A stretch of 64,000 nt of DNA from Sindora glabra (taxonomy: Eukaryota > Streptophyta > Magnoliopsida > Fabales > Fabaceae): positions 13,730,713 to 13,794,712 of the forward strand of contig CM035234.1 of assembly GCA_020226215.1 (NCBI GenBank), written 5' to 3'. The notes under the pieces are model-generated. The model was not told the DNA's origin, did not search any database, and saw nothing but the letters and a program-made list of their open reading frames with translations. Below, piece after piece: positions 1 to 13,619 of the stretch (position 1 is its first letter; each line of letters opens with the position of its first letter). The position numbers and the translations under genes are program-made.

Positions 1-3000
1 ATCAAATAGCATTAAGTATCCTTAAGTAAGATATTCACATTGGAGATATGCTCATGCAACCATAACTCTTGCTAACAAAGTTGATCTAACTACGTTACTT
101 AATGACTTATGTCTAGTTAGCATATGGTCAAATTGGTCAAATGAAATCTTCCCTCCCTAATATGTTCAAAGATGCTAAAATGCTTATCAAGTCTAAGAAA
201 TAATGCACCTGGACAAAGTAATGGTACAATTAAATAAACTTAATGAGTCATAAAGTTTTGGTTTTAAAGATAATGGTCATTATCATTGTTCTCCAAGCAT
301 ATTCTAGTCAACCTCATGTTTTGTTATTTTCCAGGTATTTTTCATCTATAATTATCTTATCATGTTGTAATCTAGGTAGCATATAAGAAATTGCCATGTG
401 TATTTGTAATCTTATCTCTATACCAAATGTTTACCTATAGATAAAAGTATCCTTTTACCTTTCAAAGCAGACTTATTTTACTAACGATCTTTCTTTATTA
501 CCCTTCCTTATCTAAAATATTTATTTAGATTTGTCTTTTGCCTCTATTTACTATTATTTAGTGCTCCATCATGTTTAAAGTGTCACTACATTGCTAATAG
601 TGCTGGTAGTAAAATAATATACATTTATTTAATTTTTTTTGTTTATCACTTATATATGTTATTAATATACCTAAATTAATAAAAAAATTATTAAATAAAT
701 TAAATTAATTTCAATAATTTTATTAATAAATTATAAATAAGATAATAATAGAAGAGATTAATGTAATTAAAATTAAAATAAGCTACTTTACTAAATTAAC
801 AAAAGAAAAGAGAAATATGGTTAACAAAAAAAATGAATTAGTTAGGAGAGAGAAGAAAGAATATGGTAGTATAAGGAGAAAATATAGCAATATAGAAAGC
901 AATTTGATTGAAAGGATAAGCTATCCCTAGTATTAGAGTAAAATAGAAAAGGTTACAAATAAGTCCTTATTGATGTTAAAAAAAATCTTAGTGCTAATTT
1001 GTGGTAATTTAGTTTACTAAAATATGGGAGTTGATGATGGCCAATATGGCTTCTATCATTAGATCATAACAGTTGGTTGATAAGTTCCTGCATACAAGCT
1101 TTCAAGTAGTTATTCTTGTTTAAGACTTTTCAATGCTAAAATTAGCAAGACCAAGAAAATGATAGTGGTAAAAGAGAATGGTAAGAGAGTTTAGAGAGAA
1201 TGAATTATGCACTTGGTTAGTTTATATAAAAGAGATTGCAAGGTTTTGGATCGAGGCAAGATAATCTTTGAACACATTAGAAAATTCCAAATAAATATAG
1301 ATAGGTAATTTTATCAAAGTATTGCTAATTAACATATGATTTTGTTGTAATTGAATGATATAGTAAGTCTTATGCACTAACGATAGCTTCAATTTATCTA
1401 GTAGCTCAGTTGATCAAATATTTAACTACTTCTAGGGTTGCCTTTAGGCCATTCATTTTCAACAAGTCAATTTTTTAACCTAACCATTAGTTGATATTTA
1501 TTAATATGATATTCACCAAATCTTTCATATAGTGATTTGATGGTTTCCTCTTGAATATATAACTATATTTATTAAACTCATATTGAATTAGTTGATTTAA
1601 CCATAAACCAATGAATCAGTGGTTAGTTTGACCTGGGTTGCATTATCAAACCAATTTTGCATGTGAATTGATAAGAACCCAATTCTACAAATGGTGTTTA
1701 GCTAACCCAGTTAAACTATTATATTATATTGAACCAGTAATCTTTAAAAAATACACTAATTCATTTGATAATGAGATTTTATGTTACCTTGAGTTATTTC
1801 ATTTTTGTTATCATGTTTTGATGATCGATAACATGAATTTATTATTATTTTACTTGCTAAATTAGTGTTCTTTATTTTTATAAATATTTATGTTTTTTAT
1901 ATTATAAATGATTGAACTAATAACCCACTGATTGAATCAAGGATCTTGTGAACTAGACCATTTTTTAGTTTAATGTCTAATTCAATTTAATAATTATATA
2001 TAAAACTTATAACTAACCTCCATTTATTAGATGAGACTAATAACATGTGTTGTAGTTAAAGTATTGGAAAACTTTTTGATTGTGTAATTTTTTTTGAATG
2101 CTCATCGAGCATGCTATTCAATGCATTAAAGACTTATTTAGCATATTGTATAATATAATATAATAATTATTGAATAATATAATATAGGATAAAGTAGTAT
2201 ATTACATCACATTCAATCTATTAATGTATAAGATTAAGGTTTGTACAAAATTATTCAATCTTTTAGTTGTTGTTATATTGTACAAGAGTGTTTAAACTTA
2301 AAAATAATTATTTTAATTAAAATATCTTTACATATTAAAATCTAACGAAATTGTTTTAAATAATTTTAAAGTACATAGTTAGATCAAAATACTCTTTACT
2401 AATGATATCTTTTGAAAAATAACAATATATATAACTTAATGATTTACACTATTATAATAAAATAATATAATATATTTCTCTAACACATATACATAAATGC
2501 ATATATATGTGTGTGTGGATGTATGTAAAAAAAACTAGTAAAAAATTACAATAAACCAATTTAAGAATATAAAAATTAATATTCACCAAGTATAAAATCT
2601 TAAAAATATTAAAAAAATAATATACACTATCTGCAAGTATTATAAATATAGTATAATATTGTGAAATTAAATTTTAAAAAATATTAAATCAAAATATAAG
2701 TGCCAAAAAATATTTTAATTTTAATTTTATAAAAAATATGTAAGAGAGATATAAGACAGAGAAAACTTTAAAAAAATTTAACAATTTGAAAATTTTCTTT
2801 ATACTATTCTTTCGACTCTTTTCCTCTCTTCCCATGGAATAAATATAGAATTTGATGTAAGAGTAGACTTTTGAATAAGTTATATAATTTATTTGAATAA
2901 TTTATCCTATATTATTAATTTTGTATGTCAAATGAGGCCTAAACATTTATTTAACATAACAATTAGAATTCTTAATAATTAATTATAACCTTTTTTAGAT

Positions 3001-4150
3001 ATGTCAAGTTGTAATTTTAAAATCTTTCGGCAATCAATATTAAATTAAAAATTATTCGAAGTAACTTGTACTTTGATTGGAATTATAAAAAAAGAAACAT
3101 CTAGATTTGATTCTTTCTTTTGTTTTCTATGTGCTTATTCTAACAACATAATAACCAATGTTCTCCCTCTTTTATTGTGATTTTTCTATAGATCATCCAA
3201 ATAAGAATAAATCATGTAAAATTAATTATCAAAAGCAAATTAAATCCTCAAAAGTCAATTATAGACAAATAATTGATTATAACATTTTTTGAGCTTGTTT
3301 AATACAACAATATGATAATTGATTATAAACATTATATTATATACAAAAAAATCCATTTCATGTTTGGTAACATCTTTTGATATATATATTAAGGAAAGGA
3401 GAGAATAAGGTGATTAGCATCAACCATCATCCCTAGGCATTATCATAAGATGACTCATTCACCACAAAATAACACAAAATGTTTGATAAGAACTATAACT
3501 ATTGCTTAAAAGGTGAGTTTGTCACCACAACCCTATTAAAAAGCTAGTAATCTTAAAGGTTTTTTACCCTTTCATTGATTACAAATTAACACTTTCTTAT
3601 ATTAAACTTATGACCTCTAAACTGAAGTAATTAAGTGCATATCATCTATTCTTGTTTGAATAATGCATAAAAAATCATTTTTAATATTAAATTATTAAAA
3701 AAGAAAATAAATAAAGAGAGAATAAGAGTTTATATAGTTATTGTTAGAATAAGGACAATGAATACAAAAGAAAAAAAGCAAGGTTAACATAAGCATAAAT
3801 CTTAATATTTTTCTTTTTGTAATTTCAATTAAAGTAAATGGTGTTCTAAGTTGGTTTTATTTTAATTGAGATTATTATCAATATTTGATTGTTGTAAGAT
3901 TCTAAAAGTGCAACTAGACATCTATTAAATGTATTTAGCAAATATCTTTTTAATCAATTTTTTACTGATTGATCAAGTCAATAAATTAATCAGTAATACT
4001 ATATAAACTAAAAATTGAATTCGAAATTAGGTTCTAAATATAAATCAAAGGATATTTATTAAGTATAGGATGGTAGGTAAATTTGTAAAATTCACTTTAA
4101 TAGATATAAAAGATTTAGAGTCTAATTTTAAATCTTATTTTTAGTGTTGT
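1..4150. other. AT-rich intergenic DNA, no gene recognised
   Basis: No reading frame here has recognisable protein similarity or plausible plant splice structure. The stretch is dominated by A/T runs. Around 1580-1990 there are degenerate phrases of the kind found in old non-autonomous repeats (alternating forms of aaccagtt, ttgaacca and gaactaga), so an eroded transposon is possible but not demonstrable. The 75-codon frame at 1638-1865 lies in this segment and I regard it as chance. Confidence 0.7.
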
Positions 4151-6747
4151 TGACACCTAAATTTGTCTAAATAATAATATAATAAAATAATAAAAATTTA
4201 AAAAATATACCAAAATAAAAAAATCTTTGCAAGTTATAGGAAAATAATGAATGAGGAGCTATCAACACTTTGCATCTTATAAAAACATATTTTTTCCTTC
4301 AACTTATAAGATATCAAAATTTTCAGTTCTTCTAACCAACTAAAAATATATGATGGATAGTAATTTTTTTATTTTTGACAAAATGATTAAAAAGAAATCA
4401 TCAATAAAGATTTTGTTATCCAATTCCTCCCCTATAAGAAGAGAAATGAAAAACCATTTGAGATATAAAGAGAAAAAGATTTTTTTAAAGCAATGAAAGA
4501 AGAGAATAAGAAAATAAAAAAGGAGAAATAATTATGAAGAGTAAGGTTAAAATAGAGAAACATAGTAGAGAAATCTATTGAGAGGAAATTCTTCATTACT
4601 AGATATACACTCTTTCATCCACTTTAATTTCTTATTTGAGCAATTAAAATTCCTGTTGTTGTAAAATTTCAAATACATATCTCAAGAATAAAATGAATTT
4701 TGATTATATATACTGAAATCATAGCAGTTGTTAGTTTTGAAAATATTTGTGTTAAGAAAAAAAAAATGAAAAGGATAAGAGAATAAACCTCATTCCAATA
4801 ATGTGTGGTTTTGAGCTCCTTTAGAAAAAGGAGAGAATGAAATTGCAAAAGAGATAAACAAAGAACAAGAATAAGCAGGAATCTTAACTTTAGAATAATT
4901 AAAAAAGGGGCTATAATTAATTTATTTTATTCTTTTAGAAATAAGATAAGACTACACACATTATTTACTATTACATCCTATCTTGTTTTTTTTATTACTT
5001 ACAAAAAATAAATTATAAAAAAGAAGGAAATCTTTCTTAAAAAAATCATAATGAATGGGATGATATATGAGTTAAGGTACCATCCCATCCCAAATATTTT
5101 TTTTACTTTATCTTTATTAACTAAAAGGGAGAAATTTTCTTTTATGTTTGATAAATTGTTAAGAAATTATTTTATACAATTCCTATGATGGAATAAATTA
5201 AAATAATTTGGAAGTTCAATCTATTTTAATAATTTTAAGGTAAGAGATATTTAAAAAATTAAATTGGGTAAGGTGATTAAATTAAAAAATCTTAATATTA
5301 ATGTATATAAAAAACATCTTATATTTAGCATTTTTATATATAGAGTTTTTTAATTTATTTTACTCTATTGAGTTTATATTTATATTTATATTTAACATTA
5401 TATTTTTATTTTAAAAAAATAATATATAATAAAATTATATTGTAAATATAAAAAAATATTCTTCTTATTTAAAATTAATGAAATGGATGAGACAATATTA
5501 TGATAGTACCGTCCTACCCATGTGATTACTGAATCAATGTTCACCTTTTACATTTTTTTTTTGACAAATATCACATTATATGCCTTGATTTTGATTAATT
5601 TAAATTTTTTTATCTTATTTTATTTTATGTGATGTTAATTGAATCCATTAAAAAATATACTTTATTAATAAATTTGCTACCATTAAATTTTTTTAAAATA
5701 ATTTTATTAACACATTTTTTACTTTTATAGAATTTTTATAATTTAAATTTTATGATGATAAAATAATATTAAAATTGATTGTAAATGCAATATATATGAT
5801 TTTAATTTTTTAAGCAATTTTTTATTTAAATTTGGCCATAAAATTGATAAATTTAATATCTTAAAAAATTTATAAAATAATTATAATTTTAATTTTTCTA
5901 AACAATTCTTTATTCAAATTTAGTTATGAAGTTGGACAAATTTAATACTTTTAAATATGAAATAATATTAAAATTTTAATTTTAATTTTACTGAATAATT
6001 TCTTATCTTAGATTTAACCATGAAGTTTGACAAATTTGGTATCTTAAAAACTAAAATAATATTGAATTTATGATTTCAATTTTTCTAAATAATTTTTTTA
6101 TTCAGGTTTGGACATGAAGTTGGACAAATTTGATATTCTAAATTAAAATTTATTGACTTAATACTTTTTAAATAAATAAATAAGAGTACTTAAAATATTT
6201 TTTATCTTATTATTGTAAAATCTATATTACAATCATTTTAATAAAAATCTTTCTAAAAAGGTATAATAAAAATCTTTCAAAAATAATAAAATCTATCTCT
6301 ATGATATATCAAAGTTAAATAATTTGATTGTAAGTGCGATCATAATAATACTTAGCATTTTCAGGATATTTTCTTTCATTCAAATCTTGTCATGAAGTCA
6401 TATAGATTTAACAACTAAATCAACAAAATTAACTAAAATTAAAATTATTTTTTTAAAAAATACACATATATTATAATAAAGACTATTGGAATTTAATCCA
6501 ACAGATAAAATAGGAATAAATGGGCAATTGTTCTTTGAATGGACATTATAGGGTGCTAATAACTTTCCTATACATAACTAACTTTTGAATCTAAACTTTA
6601 GGAATACAAACCATTTTTTATGTTCCAACCACACTATAAAAAATAATTAGTGGTGATTCTATTTTCTTTTCATTCATACACCAACATTTTGAGGAAGTAC
6701 GAAACTACATACCTCCTATGGATTCCACCACGAGGCACATTGCGACA
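4151..6747 (+). repeat. 5' LTR of the Tat-like element
   Basis: Begins tgacacctaaatttg and ends ttgcgaca, directly followed by the primer binding site. About 2.6 kb long. It pairs with 18317-24165 after removal of the nested LINE. It contains an internal array of about 92-bp units (5831-6150) and a segment of about 245 bp (6197-6440) that is absent from the other LTR. Confidence 0.88.
5831..6160 (+). repeat. LTR-internal tandem repeat, ~92 bp x 4
   Basis: Units start near 5831, 5919, 6013 and 6107 (spacing 88, 94, 94). Each opens with a variant of tttggccatgaagttggaca followed by aatttgatatctt and an AT-rich stretch. The 3' LTR carries only two full units and a partial one. Confidence 0.7.
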
Positions 6748-6772
6748 GCTTGGCGACTTTATTTGGGACTAA
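6748..6772 (+). other. Primer binding site, tRNA-Arg type
   Basis: Immediately after the 5' LTR terminus the sequence reads gcttggcgactttatttggg. This resembles the ttggcgact-type primer sites assigned to tRNA-Arg in Ogre/Tat elements. The match is partial, as expected for an old copy. Confidence 0.6.
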
Positions 6773-7734
6773 ATTGAAATTAGGCCATTTTTATTTCTTT
6801 TTCTTCTATCTTAGCTTTAAATTTTCTTGATCTTTATTGATTTAATATTTTCTTTACATGTGTGTTTTGCTTATTTGTCTTTATGATTATCTTTATTTAT
6901 TTCATGATAAATTAGTTATGTGGAGATCTTAAAATAGTTAATGTTCCCTCTCACATATTGCACATTATGGATCTTACACATATATCACGAGCCTCCTACC
7001 CAAGCTTTACATTATCTTTTAGGATTAGTTAAGGGGCAAAATAGTAATGCCTTCATGAGACCTTGATTTCCTTGTAGGCTAGTGAAACATCCTTACTCAA
7101 ATTGAACCCTTTTCGTTTATAGCTTACCATAGGTGTGGATTAAGGCATTGTAAACCTATGATGGTTATAGTAAGGAAAATTTGGAAAACTTTTATCAATT
7201 AAGTGTTATAGAACCTAAATCAAGCGCAAATTAAAATAAACTTGGAGCTACCTTATTTGAGAAAAGTATATCTTATGAGAGGAAATTTCAAGTCTAATAA
7301 AAATCCTTGTAAAACATATGAAGAAACTCTTCTATGACTAATCTTTTATCTAAGCCATGCAAGTTGACCCAAAATTAATGACTAAGCCATACATTGGATA
7401 AACTAGATGGCTTACCTTCATTTTAAAAATTAAATTTGAATAGCTTATCCTATGTTTTATTCTTGCCTAACTAAATGTGACTTTTTTAGGCATCTTGCAT
7501 TTCATCATACAATAGATATTACTAAAGGGTATTCATATCACTTGAACTCATTTAAAACATGGAAATAAAGCATCAAATCTATAATTGATTATGAAATTCA
7601 AGGATTAGTACTACAAGAATTTAAGACCACTCAATTAGAAAAAAAAAGGATTGTCTTCAATAGAGGAATGTATTGCAATTGCATAAAATGGAAAACATAG
7701 ATTTTAAACAAACAGATTTGAATTCTTAGATCTA

Positions 7735-8935
7735 GATTTGGCAAAAAACGGAAAGGAAAGATGCTTTTAAAGATAAGTATGGAAGCATTGCACATCTTTT
7801 GTTCTTTCCAGTCAATATGCCTATACTTAAAGTTATGTTACATTTTTTAGACCCATTTTATCGCTGCCTTACATTTAATCAACATGACATAGCTCCTATC
7901 ATTGAAGAGTATGAAGAGCTTCTTGATATTACAACCATGATAAAAGATAAGATATATTTTTCGTGATAGCCAAAGGGCTACAAGATGATTGGAAAAAATG
8001 ATAAGAGTCCAAACCTGTGAAATACCAAAGCATCTGAAGAAAAAAGCATGTAGATTACTTATTAAAGTTTGCCTAAGAACACATTAATAGTGGTCATGGT
8101 TGAGCCATGCTAGCCCTAGCTATTTATGATTTAATAATGTTTTCAAAAGTAAAAAGGCATATAAATGGGCATGTGATCAAGTTATTTGAAAAGATTAAGC
8201 AAAAAATCAATTTTATCCTAACAATTTTGGTGGAAATAATTAGATTGCTTAATTATTGCTAGATGAAAGGAAAAGATCAATTCAAAGGTTGTGCTCAATT
8301 GTTAGTAATATGCATGCTTAGTTATCTCTCTAATGTTGACTACTTTTAATATCCTAAAATTAAATTCATACCCTATCATTATGTAAATAAAAATCCTTTG
8401 CAAGAATTTGTTACTACCAATTGGCTACACTAAACACTAACCAAAAGCTAATGAATGACTTATTTCAAATAACTAAAAGAAGTCCTATAGAGAGCTCCTT
8501 GGATGCAACATGTTCCAATCATATATAGGTGTGGAGAAAAACCTTAGGTCTTACTTATTGGTCTTTAGGGTATGACTTATTATGCACTTACGATGGTAAA
8601 ATGATAATTATAGTCTAAATAATTCATTCGAATGACTCATGGGTTGTCTAACATAGAATACTCCTACAAAGATAAAAAAACTCACTGCCAAAGATTAAAG
8701 AAGTTATTGAAGCTTGGATGAGTAAAAGCTGGACAAATCTCTAATGTGATGATTGATAGATATTTATTGTGGCAAATTAGTAGAGAAAAAAAAATTATTG
8801 CCTCGAAGGTCGAAGACCCTAGACTACTAATGCATTTGTTTTCCAAACTAATTAATTATCAAGCTGAGGCAGAGGCAAGGTATGAAGTGATTTCATCAAG
8901 CTTAAGAGAAACAAACTATAATGATTGCTAAAAAT
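7735..8935 (+). pseudogene. Tat-type N-terminal polyprotein region (decayed)
   Basis: Translating the plus strand from about 7765 gives KDKYGSIAHLLFFPVNM, then HFLDPFYRCLTF, then IIEEYEELLDI. This matches the N-terminal region that precedes gag in Tat/Ogre polyproteins, where a tract ending in a conserved DP.YRCFTF and an IEEY motif is typical. Further downstream (8500-8940), short pieces of the same region persist across frameshifts. No intact frame remains and the protein cannot be made. The function of this region in the family is not well established; I recognise it by motif order and position only. Confidence 0.72.
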
Positions 8936-10149
8936 AACAAGTTATCAACTAAGAAAGATATATAGGTTAATAAGGCAATTAAAGTTGAGGAAAAGGTACA
9001 AGAATTGCAAAATTCAAGCTAAGAAGAAGCCTTGAAACACCATCCAAGAACTTCAAAATACGCATTATAAAATAAGGGAGCCCAAGCAATAATATCAAGA
9101 TATTAAAAAAGTATCATAAGAAAGAACAACAAATATGAAAATGAGAAATTTAACCTTCAATTATAATTATAAGATCTAACTTAGAAATTAGAGGCATGTC
9201 ATGATATGATCCAACAATTGAGATTGCAGAACAACTTATTGCAAAATGAGAATTACTGGTACCAAGGAAGTGCAGAAATAGAAAAGAGATCCAATGAACT
9301 TAAACAATAAGCAAACAAATGGATTAGAGAAATAAGAATAGTCACTAAGAAGATTCAAAAGAAGACAGAAGTAGCTCAAAAAATTAAAGCAAATCTACCA
9401 CCAATTAATAGCTAAGAATTCTTCTTTCATATTAGTAAAGATTTAGAATAGCTTAGTTAATTTTACTAAAACTTGAAGTTTATGATTAATAATAATAAAT
9501 TGCATAATCATTTCTTTAATATACATAGTGAAATGAATGACCCTCTAGTAATATCATTCTCACATAATCATATCATTACATTCATATATTGTTTAAAGTA
9601 CTTATCATTTATCAATGTTTTAAAAAGGTTAAAACATCATAGCTCACCTAAGAAGAAAAACCTTGCTTCCCCAACATCTATATTAGACTCACTTTTAGGT
9701 AAAAATCATAAAGGAAATAGATAAAAATAAAAAATAAATGAAGAAAGACATTGATAAGCTAAAAGGACAACTAAAGATAATCATGGAAATGTTATCATCT
9801 TTAAAATAGAAGAAAGTTGGAGAAGAAGCATGTTCGAATCAAAATCAAAATCAAGATTAAAATGCATTAGCTCCAACCACCTTAATGTATCCATTTGGAT
9901 TTACACATATTAATACCTAAAATATTTCTTGTCAATAAAGAATAATTCCACTAAAAGGCAATGTACCTCTTCTAAGAGCTAAATCAATGTCATAACCTCC
10001 ACTAGCAATGCAAAATTACCATTATCCAATTCCTCTATTCTACTTCTTAAGACCTGTAACACCAAATGAAAGCGTGCATACATCAAACCATGTTCTTGAT
10101 CTAGATGACCTTAAAAGTGTAAGAGGAACTTAAGAGTTCTCAACAAGGG

Positions 10150-11860
10150 TCTCTAAAAATAAAAAGAAATTAGGAATCTTGGAAGAAAGATTACGAGCAA
10201 TAAAAGGAACCAATAAGTATGGAATGGTACATGCTTTAAAATTATATATTATACCTGATGTGGTCATTCCTCCTAATTTTGAAGTACTAGAATTTGAAAA
10301 GTATAATAAGATCAGATGCCTAATAAACTATCCAACATTTTATTATTGGAAGATGGCATTTTATGCTTAAGATAATAAGTTACTAATTCATTTCTTCCAA
10401 GATAGTTTGACCAATACTACATTAACATGGTATACCAAGCTTTATCAAAATAAGGTGTGACATTAGAAAGACTTAGCTGGTGCCTTTCTAAGTCAATATC
10501 ATTATAATATTGATATGGCTTTAAATATAATGCAATTAAAAAATATGAAAAAGAAAGCCTTCAAAACATTTAAAGAATATGCTTAAGGATGGAGGGATTT
10601 AGTTACTCAAGTACAAACACCTATATCAGATAAAGAGATGATTTTAACATTTATTGGCATATTCCAATCCTTTTTCTATAATAAAATGATTAGTAATGCT
10701 TCCATCATTTTTCTGACATGGTTATTATCAGGGAAAGAATTGAACATTATGTAAAAGTTAGGACGATACTCGATAACTTGAGTGAAAGTACAAGCTTAAA
10801 ATAACTAATAAATAATAAGAAGAAGGAAAAGGAAATATGTAATGTTAATCATGGTGAAGAGTCAAAAGCAAGACAAATGAAGCTCAAACAACCACATACA
10901 AATCAACTATTCTAATCTTACTTCATGCTTTCTCCATATGTGGCTTCGACTTCTTAAGCATCATACGTGTAACCTTATGCCATTCCTCAAAGTGGAAACT
11001 TTCAAATGATTCGACCTTCAAATCAAAACCCTTATCAAGGAACTAATCAAATGATAAAAAGAGAAGACTTATGCAATATGACCATATCTCGATATCTTAC
11101 ATCGAGCTTCTTCCTAAACTCCTTTAAGATGATAAAGTAGCTCTAGCCTTGATGACACTAATAGAACTTCCATATCCAAGATGATATGATCCAAAAGCTA
11201 AATGTGATTGTCATGTAAGAGCTATAGGACACTCTATTAAGAATCATACTACTTTAAAAAATAAGTCCAAGCCCTGCTTGATGCTAAATGGCTAAGTTTT
11301 GAAGGCATCAGTGGAGCACCTAATATGACTCATAACCCTTTACTAAACCATGGAAATTCTAAGATCAATGCCATCTATGAAGAATCAGTAGAGTGTATTA
11401 AAAGGAAGGTATCTGAGATAAAAATGCCAATGAAATTTATTTTTAAAATCTTGCAAGAAATAAGGTATATCCACTTACAGTCATCACAAACAAGGGCTCA
11501 ATACTATGAGAAAACTTGTGAATTTCATTAAAATAAAAGTAGACATTCTATTGAAGATTGTATTGGCTTCAAAGAAATCTTTCAAGGCTTGATGAATGAT
11601 CAATTGGTTCAAATAGATTATACCATTAAAGATGTTAGTATTAATGCAAATGAAGATTCTAGCATCTCTTCTGTTGAAGGAATTAATGAAGTAAAGGATA
11701 CACAAACATTCTTATTTATCCTTAAGCCTTTGATCATTTGATACAATGATAAAGCATGTCTATCAATCCTTTCAATGTCTTTATCTAAAAATATAGAGCC
11801 ATTGAAAGTTAAAGTTCCAAGTCCTTTTCTATACAAGAAAACAAATACAGTGCTATGGGA
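10150..11860 (+). pseudogene. Decayed gag of the Tat-like element
   Basis: Gag is the structural capsid protein of the retrotransposon particle. A recognisable core starts near 10177 with LEERLRAIKGTNKYG, continues with PDVVIPPNFEVLEFEKYN (about 10250-10306), then HFFQDSLTNTTLTWY (10391) and FKEYA with WRDL (about 10570-10600). These are hallmark blocks of Tat-lineage gag. From 11325 an open stretch carries NPLLNHGN and SKINAIYEES, the segment between gag and protease in this lineage. Several stops and frameshifts break it, including one right after the FEKYN block. Not functional. Confidence 0.82.
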
Positions 11861-12429
11861 TTATATATATTGAGTTCTTTCTAACAATATTGATGTTCCT
11901 ACTATACCCATGCCAACTTTGACATTATTAACATTTTTAGGGTTAGTGGAATCACCCACCCCAAAAGAATTAAAAAAACATAGGATGGAAGAATTGGAAA
12001 GGCAAAAAAAAAGGATAAATCATCAACAAAATAAGTTATTGCAAAGGATAATCTTAAAAAAAAGCATGGTGACCTTATAAGACTTCAAGATATTGAATAT
12101 AAAAAGAGTGTGACAAAAAAAAAGCTTGTAAGTTCCTAAAACTTATAAAGCAAAGTGATTATAAAGTAATCGAGTAGTTGAATTGCACACTCATCAAAAT
12201 CTCTTTATTATCCTTGTTTTTGAATTCAGAAGCACATTGTCAAGTACTAATGAATATGTTAAATTAGGCTTTTGTTTGTCATGATATCTTAATTTGAAAA
12301 TTTTGGTGGCATTATCGGTAATATCACTATAATTACCTTACCTTTACTAACGATGAGATACCATCTAAAGGAACAGGGCATAATAAGGCACTCCACACTC
12401 AATAAAGTGTAAAGATTACATTATAGCAG

Positions 12430-13260
12430 AAGTCCTTATTGATAATGACCCATCTTTAAATGTAATTCTAAAATTACCATTGTCCAAGCTTCCTATGCAT
12501 GAATCTTATATAAGACCTAGTGTAATAGTTGTGAAAGCTTTTGATAGAAGTAGGAAGAAAGTTATTGGTGATATCAAACTCCTTATTCAAATTGGCTCGT
12601 ACACTTTTAACATATTATTCTAAGTTATGGATATTAATCTAGCATATAGGTGCTTATTAGGTCGCCTATGGATTTATTCAGCTAGAATTATACCATCCAT
12701 CTTGCACCAAAAGGTGAAGTTCATAATAAAGAACAAGTTAGTTATTGTATCTGGTGAAAAAGATACACTAGTCACTAACTCTTTAAGTGCTCTCTATGTT
12801 GAAGTAGCAGAAGAAGCACTTGAAAGTGTTCTTTAAACTTTTGAAATTGTAAACATCATCTATATCCAAGAAGGGTCACCCATCTTAAAACCATATCCAT
12901 TTTTTGCTCCCATAATAGTTGCTAAAGTTTTTCCTAAACATGGGTATAAGCATGGAAATGGATTAGGAGAATATTGTCAAGGTGGTAAAGAACTTTTTAA
13001 ACTTCTAACAAATGATTCTAAATTTAGGTTAGGATATAAACCTAAAAAGAAAGATAAAATAAGAATCATTAATAAAAGGAAGGAAAAATGATTAGCACAC
13101 CTTGAAAATTGTAAGCCATAAATTGGAGGAGTTCATATTTGTGACCTAAAGAAGAGCTTTAAAAGTGCTGGATTTTACAATCAAGTCTTAGCAATGAAGG
13201 ATATCTAGATAGAAGGAGATGTTAACTTAATGTATCCATATATTTAAGACTCAAAGCCTA
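12430..13260 (+). pseudogene. Decayed retropepsin-type protease with G-patch-like tail
   Basis: Around 12433-12470 the plus strand reads LIDNDPSLNV, in the position of the aspartic protease active site (normally D-x-G followed by S/A). The Gly is missing, so the copy looks inactive. DINLAYRCLLGR at 12630 is the conserved DINxAYxxLLGR block that closes the protease fold in Tat elements. A G-patch-like stretch, GYKHGNGLGEYCQGG, follows near 12941; a G-patch after the protease is common in this lineage. Many stops elsewhere. Confidence 0.78.
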
Positions 13261-13619
13261 ATAATTAGGAAAACATTGAACTTCATACTATCATAGACAT
13301 TAATGCAAGTAATTTCATGTAATCATCCATGAATACTCTACCCAAGGCCTTGGGATTTAAGTTATGCAAAGGCTTTTATATTTTTATTCCAATAATCACT
13401 CCATACAATAAATGCATTATCTTGCATGTCATGATAATTTCCTTTACCTTTTTAGTTTTGCTTTTTCTTTCCTTTTTCCACTTGGGTCTAAACATGATAT
13501 GAATAAGAATGATGATATTATATTCCTTGTGTATAATTTTGATCATCCTATTGATAACACTAATAATAATAATAAGAAAGATGAAATAAAGGCCTCCACT
13601 AAACTTTTAAAGTTAGTTG

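Noticed and set aside
1638..1865. 75-codon open frame
   Set aside because: No similarity, AT-biased residues, no splice or leader context; lies in repeat-like sequence.
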